Source of the DNA: Candidatus Iainarchaeum sp.
GTDB taxonomy: Archaea; Iainarchaeota; Iainarchaeia; Iainarchaeales; UBA10219
Length of the DNA stretch: 64,000 bases
Assembly (NCBI GenBank): GCA_018304425.1
Contig: JAGVWE010000002.1
Span: 434,001 to 498,000, forward strand
Reading direction: 5' to 3'
The notes below the pieces were generated by a model. That model searched no databases. It saw nothing but the letters and a program-made list of their open reading frames with translations, and had not been told where the DNA came from. How positions within the stretch are numbered: the stretch's first letter is position 1; every line of letters begins with the position of its first letter. Shown here piece by piece: positions 48,585-55,644 of this stretch. A program made the position numbers and the translations under genes.

Positions 48585-48608
48585 TTTTTTCTTTTTCTTT
48601 TCTTTTTT
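48585..48608 (+). terminator. T-rich terminator after the pilin gene
   Basis: A stretch of 24 nt almost entirely T with scattered C follows the pilin stop by 16 nt, typical of archaeal intrinsic termination. Confidence 0.7.
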
Positions 48609-48684
48609 CCCGGTCCAGCCCCCGGCCTCTTATCCCATGGCCTTAAAAGCAGTGTGGCCGCGTTCAATATGTTTGAGGGGTTGA

Positions 48685-49092
48685 TTGGGCAAACGCCTAT
48701 TCTTAGTGCTATTACTGGTTCTGGCTGGCCCGTTTAGCCACGCCGCGCTCCTCAACAACGGTTCCTTCGAGGACTGTTCTCCCAACAACTCGTGCGCCGC
48801 GCCCCTGGGCAGCGACTGGGACTACTTGCCAAGCAGTTGCCTGGATGCCAGTTCCGGTTCCGGCTACGCCGTGAAAGACACGGCGTTTGCCAGGCACGCC
48901 ACGGACGGGCAATACTATTTTGGGTTGAACTCCTCCTCTGCAACCTGCACCCTATTCTATGCCCCGTTCCTGAAATATGGGGGAAGAATAGCCTATGATT
49001 TGAACGTCCAACGCCTTGGCAGCTTTGTCGCTCCCATCGTCGATTTCACGTCAAGGGATTCAAACAACTCCTTGCAGTTGGGCCACCAATAA
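48685..49092 (+). CDS. Secreted beta-jellyroll-like protein, probably truncated
   Basis: A 135-residue protein with a clear signal peptide (KRLFLVLLLVLAGPFSHA) followed by LLNNGSFEDCSPNNSC, an opening common to carbohydrate-binding jellyroll domains (N-GSFE). The remainder holds five Cys and beta-like segments, but it stops after NNSLQLGHQ, short of the 150-200 residues such domains normally need. The start is a TTG preceded by GAGGGG. The reading frame is replaced from about 49090 by another frame with a helical sequence, so a deletion or frameshift may have cut the gene. Function not assigned. Confidence 0.6.
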   Translation: MGKRLFLVLLLVLAGPFSHAALLNNGSFEDCSPNNSCAAPLGSDWDYLPSSCLDASSGSGYAVKDTAFARHATDGQYYFGLNSSSATCTLFYAPFLKYGGRIAYDLNVQRLGSFVAPIVDFTSRDSNNSLQLGHQ

Positions 49093-49093
49093 A

Positions 49094-49249
49094 TTGACCA
49101 CTGCCATCAAGCACTTCGCCAATGCCTGGGCCAACGCCCAAAACGCCTTAAAGTACGCCAACAAGGGCGTTAAACAGTCCCTGGACGAGGCCAAGGAAAT
49201 GATTTTGGACGTCGAAGACCAGGAACTCGCAGAAGACGAGCCCACCTAG
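49094..49249 (+). CDS. Small acidic helical ORF (51 aa) or 3' remnant of a larger gene
   Basis: Directly after the stop of the signal-peptide protein, a TTG opens a 51-codon frame coding for TTAIKHFANAWANAQNALKY, then DEAKEMILDVEDQELAEDEP. It is helical with an acidic end and has coding-like composition. There is no ribosome-binding site visible, so it may be the tail of a gene whose start was lost in the same event that shortened its neighbour. Confidence 0.35.
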   Translation: MTTAIKHFANAWANAQNALKYANKGVKQSLDEAKEMILDVEDQELAEDEPT

Positions 49250-49265
49250 TTCCAGCCATTTTCCC

Positions 49266-50276
49266 CTATTTCAGTAGTATGGGTCCGAACACGGTTAGCA
49301 GCGCGGTTCGCACAATGAGGAAGACGCCGAAGGAGGCCAGCAGCAAAAAGGGCAGGTACTTCAATCCCTCTTTTTCTTTGCCCTTGTTGATGACGCCGAG
49401 GGTCATGGCGGAGAAGAGGGCGCCGAAGACGATCATGATTTCGATGAAGAGCACGACGAAGTCCACGGTGATGGTGGACTTGGAGGCTTGCAGCATGGAC
49501 GTGGTAAAGCCGCTCACGCCACCCGTTCCCGCCGGCAGGTTGATGCTGCCCACGTTGGGTTTTTGGGCGGTCATGACTTGGACGATGAAGCTGCTGACCC
49601 CGTAGAGGGCGGGGGCGCCGAACGCCGAGGAAAAGAAGATGAGAATAACGTACGTTGAGACGTCGGCTTGTTCTTCTTCGCGTAACGCGTTTTGCTCGCG
49701 GAGGTTGTTCGACAACTGGATAAGCAGGTCGGAGATTTCCCCGCCAGAGCCGATGCCCCGGGACAACAGCCACACGGTTTGTTCGAGGATCCTTGACTTG
49801 ATGCGGCCCGGCATGCCGTTCAACGCGATTTCAACGGGAACCCCGGACATGATTTCCGTGCTCGACCGCTTCAGCTCCCTTTCCAGGGGCCCGAACTCCG
49901 GCCTAGCCGAGACGATCAAGGCCTTTTCCGTGGTCAACCCCGCGCGGATGTTGGAGGAAATGAGTTGCAGGGCATCCGGGAGGATGCGTTCCACGAACTG
50001 CCCTTTTCCGTCCGCGGAGAGGCTCAGCATCAGGTAGGGCACCACGAGGAAGCCGGCGAAGAAGCCCAGGAACGTGAAAGCGGGGGGGATGTGGAGGAAC
50101 AAGGCCAGCACGGAGGCCACCACCAGGCTGGCGACCAGGGAATAGACCAGGAGGAACCCCACGAACCGCCTTACTTCGAGCCGGACATCCGCGTACAGCA
50201 GTTGCTTGGCGAACGCTTCCCGCATGGGTTTTGGGGCCAGCGATGCCGTGCTTTCATAGAATCCCATTTCCATCAA
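49266..50276 (-). CDS. Type IV pilus assembly inner-membrane protein (TadC/FlaJ-like, T2SSF domain)
   Basis: A 336-residue membrane protein of the T2SSF/TadC type. Helices at about 40-90 flank a cytoplasmic domain with VERILPDALQLISSNIRAG (helical bundle motif) and NGMPGRIKSRILEQTVWLLSRGIGSGGE, followed by two C-terminal membrane segments (FVVLFIEIMIVFGALFSAMT, FLLLASFGVFLIVRTALLTV). It pairs with the preceding T2SSF protein, overlapping by 4 nt, to form the membrane platform driven by the ATPase. ATG at 50276 is used; a second ATG follows at once. Confidence 0.87.
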   Translation of the reverse strand: MMEMGFYESTASLAPKPMREAFAKQLLYADVRLEVRRFVGFLLVYSLVASLVVASVLALFLHIPPAFTFLGFFAGFLVVPYLMLSLSADGKGQFVERILPDALQLISSNIRAGLTTEKALIVSARPEFGPLERELKRSSTEIMSGVPVEIALNGMPGRIKSRILEQTVWLLSRGIGSGGEISDLLIQLSNNLREQNALREEEQADVSTYVILIFFSSAFGAPALYGVSSFIVQVMTAQKPNVGSINLPAGTGGVSGFTTSMLQASKSTITVDFVVLFIEIMIVFGALFSAMTLGVINKGKEKEGLKYLPFLLLASFGVFLIVRTALLTVFGPILLK

Positions 50277-51166
50277 CCCAACAGGTTCGGTCGCTTGCTT
50301 TTCACCATGCCGATGAACATGAACTGCCCGGTCATGACCATGGCGAACAACGCCCAGAAGAACATTTCCGTGACCGGGATCTGGGGGAAGCTCGTCAACA
50401 CGATTAAGAAGGTTATGCCCAGCGCGGGGATGATGACGCCCATCATCATGTACACGAGGGACAACACCTTTAATTGTCCGCCGTACCGCCGCATTTCAAT
50501 GACTTGTTGCCGGGTCAGCGAGTCCACGGACTCCTTTAACACGATGCTCACGTCGGCCCCCGCCTTCATGCCGTTGACCAGCTGCCAGAGCGTCCTCCGC
50601 AAGTGATCCGAGGGATTGTTTTCCGCCATCCGCTCCAAGGCCTCTTTTTCAGGGGTTCCCGTCTGGATTTCTTTCGCGGTGCGGTCGAATTCCTCGCTGA
50701 GCTTCCCATAGTTTCCCTCGGCCACGGTTTTCATGGCGTCGAACAAGCTCACCCCGGACTTGATTTCGATGAGCAAAGTCCTCAACGCGAACACCAGGTT
50801 CTTGTCCAGTTCCCGCACCTTTTTCTTGACCACGATTTTGGGGTACACCAGCAACTGCACCAGCACCATGAACCCGAAGACGAGGCCCAGCGCGAGTCCA
50901 GCCGGCACGGCCTTGCCGGGGTCCACGGCTCTCACCAGCACATAGCCGATGAGGGAGAAGAACACCGCGTAGAACAGGAACAACCACGTGGTTATCGCCA
51001 AATACTCGGTGTCGTCGATGTCCAGTCCTGCCTGGACCAACTCGACTCGGAGCATGGGGTTGGCGCTGGCCAGCGCCGAGCCAAACCCGTAAAAGGGCTT
51101 GGCCAACAGCCTCGCCAGGGGCAGGGGAAACGGGCAGGCCGGCAGCTTGATGGGCGTTCCAGGCAT
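50273..51166 (-). CDS. Type IV pilus assembly inner-membrane protein (TadB-like, T2SSF domain)
   Basis: A 297-residue membrane protein with the T2SSF core: ELDKNLVFALRTLLIEIKSG, then AMKTVAEGNYGKLSEEFD and NNPSDHLRRTLWQLVNGMKAG, and a C-terminal pair of membrane helices (VYMMMGVIIPALGITFLIVL, FFWALFAMVMTGQFMFIGMV). It lies immediately after the ATPase gene and overlaps the next gene by 4 nt, so ATPase, TadB-like and TadC-like proteins are made together. Confidence 0.87.
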   Translation of the reverse strand: MPGTPIKLPACPFPLPLARLLAKPFYGFGSALASANPMLRVELVQAGLDIDDTEYLAITTWLFLFYAVFFSLIGYVLVRAVDPGKAVPAGLALGLVFGFMVLVQLLVYPKIVVKKKVRELDKNLVFALRTLLIEIKSGVSLFDAMKTVAEGNYGKLSEEFDRTAKEIQTGTPEKEALERMAENNPSDHLRRTLWQLVNGMKAGADVSIVLKESVDSLTRQQVIEMRRYGGQLKVLSLVYMMMGVIIPALGITFLIVLTSFPQIPVTEMFFWALFAMVMTGQFMFIGMVKSKRPNLLG

Positions 51167-52855
51167 TCACTGGCCTCCCCTGGGTTTGAGGAAGCCCAGG
51201 AAGCCCTTGGCCTCCGTGGGCGGCTTCGGCGTTCCCGTTGCCGGCGCGGGCACCGGTTGTGTGGCCGCCTGCCGGGCCGCCACGGCTTCCTCGAGTTTTT
51301 GGACTTCGGTTGCCTCAATCTTTTCCCCGGCCGCCTTTTCCTCGGCTGCCAGGAAGCCCGGCCGCTTGCCGTCGAGCACGGCCTGGATTACTTCCTGGGG
51401 CTCCATGTAGTACATGGCCATGACTTTTCCCACGTCATTGATTTTGCGGATGCCGAATTTCACTATCCAGTCCAGGATGGCTTTCTTGAGCTTGAGTTCG
51501 CGGTTGAGTTCGGCGGGGCTCAGCCCGGTGTGCAGGTTGAGTTCGTCGAACAACCTTAGACTCTCACTGTACTTGGAGATAATATCCCCCACCGGCTTCC
51601 ACCGGAACAGGATGTTGGGTTTGATGGTGTCCTCGTTTTCTCCGCCGGCTTTCTCGGAAATGAATTCCGCGAGTTGCAGCATCCGCCGCGTGCCCAGCCT
51701 CCGGTTCCTGAACATGACCACGTTGAGGTGCACGGAGTCCAGCATCGTGCTCGGTATCTCGATGGGGGGATTGGTCAACCGTCGAATGGTTTCCGCCGCG
51801 GTGTTCGCGTGCACGGTCGTGTACACGCTGTGCCCGGTGTGCATGGCCTCGAACATGACTTCGGCTTCCCGTTGCCTTCGGACTTCGCCTACAATGATTC
51901 TATCCGGCCGCATCCGCAAGCTGTTCACCAGCAGGTCGAGCATGCTGACCCCGCCCTTTCCCTCGGGGTTGGGTTCCCGCGTGGTCATGGGCACCCAGTG
52001 CAGGTAGTCCGGGAGCTGGAGTTCCCTTGTGTCCTCAATGGATAGGATGCGTTGGTTGGGCTGGATGAAGGGCATGCACACGTTGAGGAAGGAGGTCTTT
52101 CCCGAGCCAGTGCCTCCCGACACGATGATGTTCATCTCGTATTCGATGGCCAGCCAAATCAAGGCCATGGACTCGCTGTTCACGGTTTTCGCGTTGATGA
52201 AGTCGGTCACCGTCCACGGCTCGCGCCTGAACCGCCGAATCGTTATCGTGTTGCCGTGCGTGGAAATGGGTTGGAGGGTGGCGTTCGCCCTATCCCCCGA
52301 CACGAGGTGCGCGTCCAGCAAGGGGTTCAAGATGGTTATCTGCTTGCCGACTCTCCTCGCAATGATGCTGGCATAGTTCTGGATGTCCGCCTCGGACTCG
52401 ATGGCGATGTTGGTTTTCAGCCAACCGTACTTCTTGTGGTAGACCCAGAGGGGTTCCCGGGAGGAGTTGACCACGATTTCTTCGAGGTTGCCGTCGCTCA
52501 ACAGGAACTCTATTTCGCCGATGCCCAGCATTTGCTGTAAGAGCAGCCCCACCAGCACTTCCCGTACCTTGGCGCTCGTCGTGGGCAACTCGCGTTCCAA
52601 CGCCGTCCGCGCCTTTTTCCCGAACTCGTCCTTGAGTTGCGCGACGAACCGCGCGTCCATGCTTTTCTCGGGGGAAATCCGGGCCTCGGTGATGATGCGG
52701 TTCTTTAAATCGTTCAAGAGGGCCCGGGTCCCCTGCCCAAACTCGGGCACGCTCAAGTGGTAGATGCGGACGAACTCGTCTTCCTTGGCCACGACGTTCA
52801 CTTCGAGCGTGATGTGGTCGGACTCTATTTCGTAGGATTCAAGGACTTTGACCAT
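51167..52855 (-). CDS. Type II/IV secretion-pilus ATPase (TadA/FlaI-like)
   Basis: A 562-residue motor ATPase. N-terminal domain with IGEIEFLLSDGNLEEIVVNS, then RFRREPWTVTDFINAKTVNS before Walker A GGTGSGKT (247-254), an Asp box SIEDTRELQLPD, Walker B RIIVGEVRRQREAEVMFEAM, and a His box TGHSVYTTVHANTAAETIRR. The long C-terminal tail (about 120 residues, Ala/Pro-rich) is unusual and ends in GGQ. It starts 2 nt from the end of the wHTH gene and precedes the two T2SSF genes: a complete pilus motor module. No prepilin peptidase is in the window. Confidence 0.93.
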   Translation of the reverse strand: MVKVLESYEIESDHITLEVNVVAKEDEFVRIYHLSVPEFGQGTRALLNDLKNRIITEARISPEKSMDARFVAQLKDEFGKKARTALERELPTTSAKVREVLVGLLLQQMLGIGEIEFLLSDGNLEEIVVNSSREPLWVYHKKYGWLKTNIAIESEADIQNYASIIARRVGKQITILNPLLDAHLVSGDRANATLQPISTHGNTITIRRFRREPWTVTDFINAKTVNSESMALIWLAIEYEMNIIVSGGTGSGKTSFLNVCMPFIQPNQRILSIEDTRELQLPDYLHWVPMTTREPNPEGKGGVSMLDLLVNSLRMRPDRIIVGEVRRQREAEVMFEAMHTGHSVYTTVHANTAAETIRRLTNPPIEIPSTMLDSVHLNVVMFRNRRLGTRRMLQLAEFISEKAGGENEDTIKPNILFRWKPVGDIISKYSESLRLFDELNLHTGLSPAELNRELKLKKAILDWIVKFGIRKINDVGKVMAMYYMEPQEVIQAVLDGKRPGFLAAEEKAAGEKIEATEVQKLEEAVAARQAATQPVPAPATGTPKPPTEAKGFLGFLKPRGGQ

Positions 52856-52857
52856 GT

Positions 52858-53973
52858 TCAGCCTTCCTCGGTTTCCTTGGCCTTCTTGTAGACCACGATG
52901 GGCGCGCCAATGGGGGGATAGACTATTTCGATGAGGCCACTGTCTTCCAGGGTCTTCACGTGTTCCATGATTTGGGTTCGCTCCACGTGCAAGGCGTTCG
53001 CCATTTCCAGGATCTTGGCCTTGTTGTGGGCCCGCAGGTAGTTGAGTATCTTGTCGTAGTCCGTGACAATCCGGTGTCTTTCGATGTCCTTCATGACGGA
53101 CTTGATTTCCTCTTTTTTCTTGAGGTTGGCGAGTTCCCGGAAGTCAATGCCCTCGCTTTCCGTCTGGGTTTCTTCCTTGGCCGGATGGTAACTGATTTTC
53201 TGGACTTCATCGGTCAGTTGCCCGGCCTTTTCCGTGATTTCCTTTCCCTCGGGCAGGGAGTGGAGTTCGCCGAGCACGCCCTTGCGTTCTTCTTCGGTGA
53301 GCGGTTCGGGTTCCACTTCATGGGCTTCCGCGGCCCGTAGCACCTTTTCTTCGGCTTCCCGTAACTCGGCTTCCGAGAGCTTGGGGTGCTCGGCCAGCAT
53401 GCGCTCGAGCTTGCTGTGACCGCGTTCCTCGTCGGCCGCCACAGGTTCAGCTTGCATGGGCGGAGGGGCAACGGTTTTCCCTGCCCCGGTTCGGGGCCCC
53501 ATCGCGGCTTCGGTTGCCGCCACCGCTTTTTTCGGGGGCCTCGCGAGCTCCGGGTGTGTTTCCGTCAACCGCTCCAATTCCTTTAACAGTTCTTCTTCGT
53601 GCTTCCGCTCGGCTTCGATGAGTCCCCGGATGGCTTTCATGGTTTCCCGGATTTTCTCCGCGTCCTCGTGCTCGCCCTCGCTTTGCGCGAACTCCGCGGC
53701 CCGGGCATGCCAGTCCTGCTCTCGTTCCAGGGTCTCCAGGCCCGCCCGCTTTTGTTCCAGGGCCCCGCTCACGATTTCATGCCGTTCCCCTGGTTGCTTG
53801 GCCGCAAACCCCGGGCCCAAAACCGTTTCCTTGGCCCCGAGACCGGCCGGCGTTTGGGGCACCGGAACCGGTTCCCTTTCCCGGGCCTCACTGGCCGGGG
53901 CCTGAACCGCTGCCGGCTTGCCTTTTGGCCCCAGCAACCGCTTTAACCCGTCAAAAAAGCCGTTCTCGTTCAT
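52858..53973 (-). CDS. Pilus-operon protein with long charged linker and C-terminal winged-helix domain
   Basis: A 371-residue protein. The first 270 residues are low-complexity, rich in Glu, Lys, Pro and Ala, with probable coiled coil (HEEELLKELERLTETHPELA). The last 100 residues look like a winged-helix domain: YDKILNYLRAHNKAKILEMA, LHVERTQIMEHVKTLEDSGL, EIVYPPIGAPIVVY. It is the first gene of the pilus motor operon, 2 nt from the ATPase, so it may be a regulator or a structural adaptor rather than a DNA-binding protein. A TTTAAA box lies 33 nt upstream. I do not recognise the N-terminal part. Confidence 0.7.
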   Translation of the reverse strand: MNENGFFDGLKRLLGPKGKPAAVQAPASEAREREPVPVPQTPAGLGAKETVLGPGFAAKQPGERHEIVSGALEQKRAGLETLEREQDWHARAAEFAQSEGEHEDAEKIRETMKAIRGLIEAERKHEEELLKELERLTETHPELARPPKKAVAATEAAMGPRTGAGKTVAPPPMQAEPVAADEERGHSKLERMLAEHPKLSEAELREAEEKVLRAAEAHEVEPEPLTEEERKGVLGELHSLPEGKEITEKAGQLTDEVQKISYHPAKEETQTESEGIDFRELANLKKKEEIKSVMKDIERHRIVTDYDKILNYLRAHNKAKILEMANALHVERTQIMEHVKTLEDSGLIEIVYPPIGAPIVVYKKAKETEEG

Positions 53974-54002
53974 CCTGTTCCCACATTAAATGGGTTTTCT
54001 GC

Positions 54003-54008
54003 TTTAAA
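54003..54008 (-). promoter_or_regulatory. TATA box of the pilus motor operon
   Basis: TTTAAA centred about 33 nt before the start at 53973; a second AT-rich run at 53986-53993 lies too close. Confidence 0.45.
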
Positions 54009-54057
54009 TACCTATTCCTGGCGCGCTCCGTTAAAATAGCATTATCGGCCGTAGGCC

Positions 54058-54513
54058 TCACAGCGTAGATGGCGGGAAGACATAGCGTATTGGTTTTGCC
54101 GGCACAGCCCCTGCAAGAAGGTCGGAAACCGACAAGACTTTGACGCGGTGTTGCTTGCGAAACCCCTTGTCATAGGACCACAGCGGGAGTTTCCGCGCCA
54201 GGGCCAGCGCCAAATAGGGCGCGTCTTCTCCGTGGGCAGCCAGGCGCAGCGCCTGGGGCAAGAAAGCGGCGTATTCCTTTTCCGGGACTGCAGTTAGGGC
54301 TGCCAGCAGGGAACCGGCAACCTGTTGCGCCTGTTCTTTGCCCACCTTGATTTTTTTGGCGCATTCCCGGTCGGTTTGCAGGTGCCGCGAGAATTCGACC
54401 AGCAAATGTTCCGGCGCGAGGAACGAGTGCCGGGGGTCAAGCAAGGGCTTGCGGGTGATGGAATCCTTGAGCAGGGCGGACAATAGGATGTTCGCGTCGA
54501 CGACGGCCCGCAT
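54058..54513 (-). CDS. PIN-domain toxin (VapC-like ribonuclease)
   Basis: A 151-residue PIN domain. The four acidic residues of the active site are present: Asp6 (VVDANILLSAL), Glu40 (HLLVEFSRHL), Asp97 (HGEDAPYLALA) and Asp115 (LWSYDKGFRK). Such proteins are RNases neutralised by a VapB-type partner. The partner gene ends three bases upstream of this start (54517), giving a VapBC-like pair transcribed leftward. Substrate RNA unknown. Confidence 0.82.
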   Translation of the reverse strand: MRAVVDANILLSALLKDSITRKPLLDPRHSFLAPEHLLVEFSRHLQTDRECAKKIKVGKEQAQQVAGSLLAALTAVPEKEYAAFLPQALRLAAHGEDAPYLALALARKLPLWSYDKGFRKQHRVKVLSVSDLLAGAVPAKPIRYVFPPSTL

Positions 54514-54516
54514 GGG

Positions 54517-54755
54517 TTAATGCCCCGCATGCCTTTGCCAAGCCTCTTTCTTGAGTTGCACGGCCATTTTCTCGATGTCCTGCTCGGTCAATTCGCTGTT
54601 CCGAAGCAAGTCGTCAAGCGTTTTGAGGGCCTTGAGCCGCTTTAGCTTTTCCTGCAAAAAGCGCCGCGTCTCTTCGGACCAGTTCACTTCCTTGAACGCG
54701 GCGAGTTCCTGTTTGACTTTGACTGGAATGGCAACCGTGAAGTCGCATGGGCCAA
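54517..54755 (-). pseudogene. VapB-like antitoxin with disrupted start (possible frameshift)
   Basis: The frame encodes FTVAIPVKVKQELAAFKEVN, WSEETRRFLQEKLKRLKALK and a helical end QDIEKMAVQLKKEAWQRHAG, the standard RHH/AbrB-like opening and helices of archaeal VapB proteins. The frame is open from 54774 but contains no ATG, GTG or TTG before FTVAIPV. A TTG at 54755, five bases after a good GGAGGGA ribosome-binding site, is in another frame; one inserted base just after it would connect it to the coding frame. A GTG within the gene would give only a 56-residue version. Either a sequence error, a real frameshift, or unusual initiation. Confidence 0.6.
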
Positions 54756-54858
54756 ATGAATCCCTCCTTACGGTTTACACTAAAATTAATAATTACACGA
54801 ACTTATTTTAAAGCTTGTGGGCGGGTAGGGTGCGTGGAAAGGCAAGCCCTAAAACAGT

Positions 54859-55509
54859 TTACGCCGCGTCCGCGTCTCTCCTGGCTTGCTCGTTGCAGGC
54901 AGCCGCTTGGTTGGGGTCGAGGAACTTGTTGCAGAGCTTGGCGGCCTTGGTTTGCTCGAAGACCTGCCAATAGCATTGGTCTCGGTGGAACCGGAAGTGG
55001 TCCTTGTCGATGGCTTCTTCCGTGATGTACGCGCAGGCCGCCTCGTTGGCGGTGTCCTTGGCTATGCTCCTATAACAGTCGTTTTTGCTGTACTGGTCTT
55101 GGGGGCTTGCAGTGGACATCAACGCGCAGGGCTCGAATTTCTTGGACAGCAGGGCCACGGTCTTGTAACAGGAGTCTCTAGTGGGAACATGCTGGATGCC
55201 CTGGCAGAAGTCCGGGTTCAGGGCGTCAATGGCGGTGTTCCGCAGGCACCGCATCCGGGTCTTGGCGTTGAGTTCCTCGCATAGCTTGGGGTAATGGCCT
55301 TGCACCGCTAATTGCTCGATGCACTCCTGTTGCTTGGAGTAAGTGAGGTTCTGGCACCGGGTGAGGGGGTCAAAGGCCGAGGCCTGTTCTTCGGGGGGCA
55401 CATAGGCTTTTTCCTTGCCCGCCCCGCTTGCCGGGGGCTGCACGCAGCCCCACAATAGAACCAGCAGCGCCAGTCCCAGTCCAACCGAAATCCAGGTAGC
55501 CCGGTCCAT
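54859..55509 (-). CDS. Secreted lipoprotein with Cys-containing helical repeats, shorter paralog
   Basis: A 216-residue lipoprotein. A hydrophobic segment (ISVGLGLALLVLLWGC) ends in a lipobox-like LLWGC, then about five repeats with C...C spacing such as CIEQLAVQGHYPKLCEELNA, CLRNTAIDALNPDFCQGI and DSCYKTVALLSKKFEPC. This is the same repeat family as in the 466-residue lipoprotein at 32873-34273. A TATA box at 55531-55537 lies 26 nt upstream. Adjacent to the pilin-like operon, it may be envelope-associated; no enzyme motif is seen. Confidence 0.78.
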   Translation of the reverse strand: MDRATWISVGLGLALLVLLWGCVQPPASGAGKEKAYVPPEEQASAFDPLTRCQNLTYSKQQECIEQLAVQGHYPKLCEELNAKTRMRCLRNTAIDALNPDFCQGIQHVPTRDSCYKTVALLSKKFEPCALMSTASPQDQYSKNDCYRSIAKDTANEAACAYITEEAIDKDHFRFHRDQCYWQVFEQTKAAKLCNKFLDPNQAAACNEQARRDADAA

Positions 55510-55530
55510 GCACTAAAGGGGTCCACAAAA

Positions 55531-55537
55531 TTATTTA
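55531..55537 (-). promoter_or_regulatory. TATA box of the lipoprotein gene
   Basis: Minus-strand TTAAATAA centred about 26 nt before 55509. The divergent pilin operon uses AT-rich boxes near 55588-55599 or 55605-55613. Confidence 0.4.
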
Positions 55538-55644
55538 AGGGTTTGGCTTTTGTTAGGCAAAAGCCCCCTCTAAACTCGGCCGTAAGCTTAATATATTTGA
55601 AGTCGTTAATATAACGGCTTGCGGGAGTGCCATCGGGGGTTTCC

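Noticed and set aside
48669..48737. Short ORF from ATG at 48669 before the signal-peptide gene
   Set aside because: Only 22 codons, out of frame with the signal peptide; the TTG at 48685 with GAGGGG is better.
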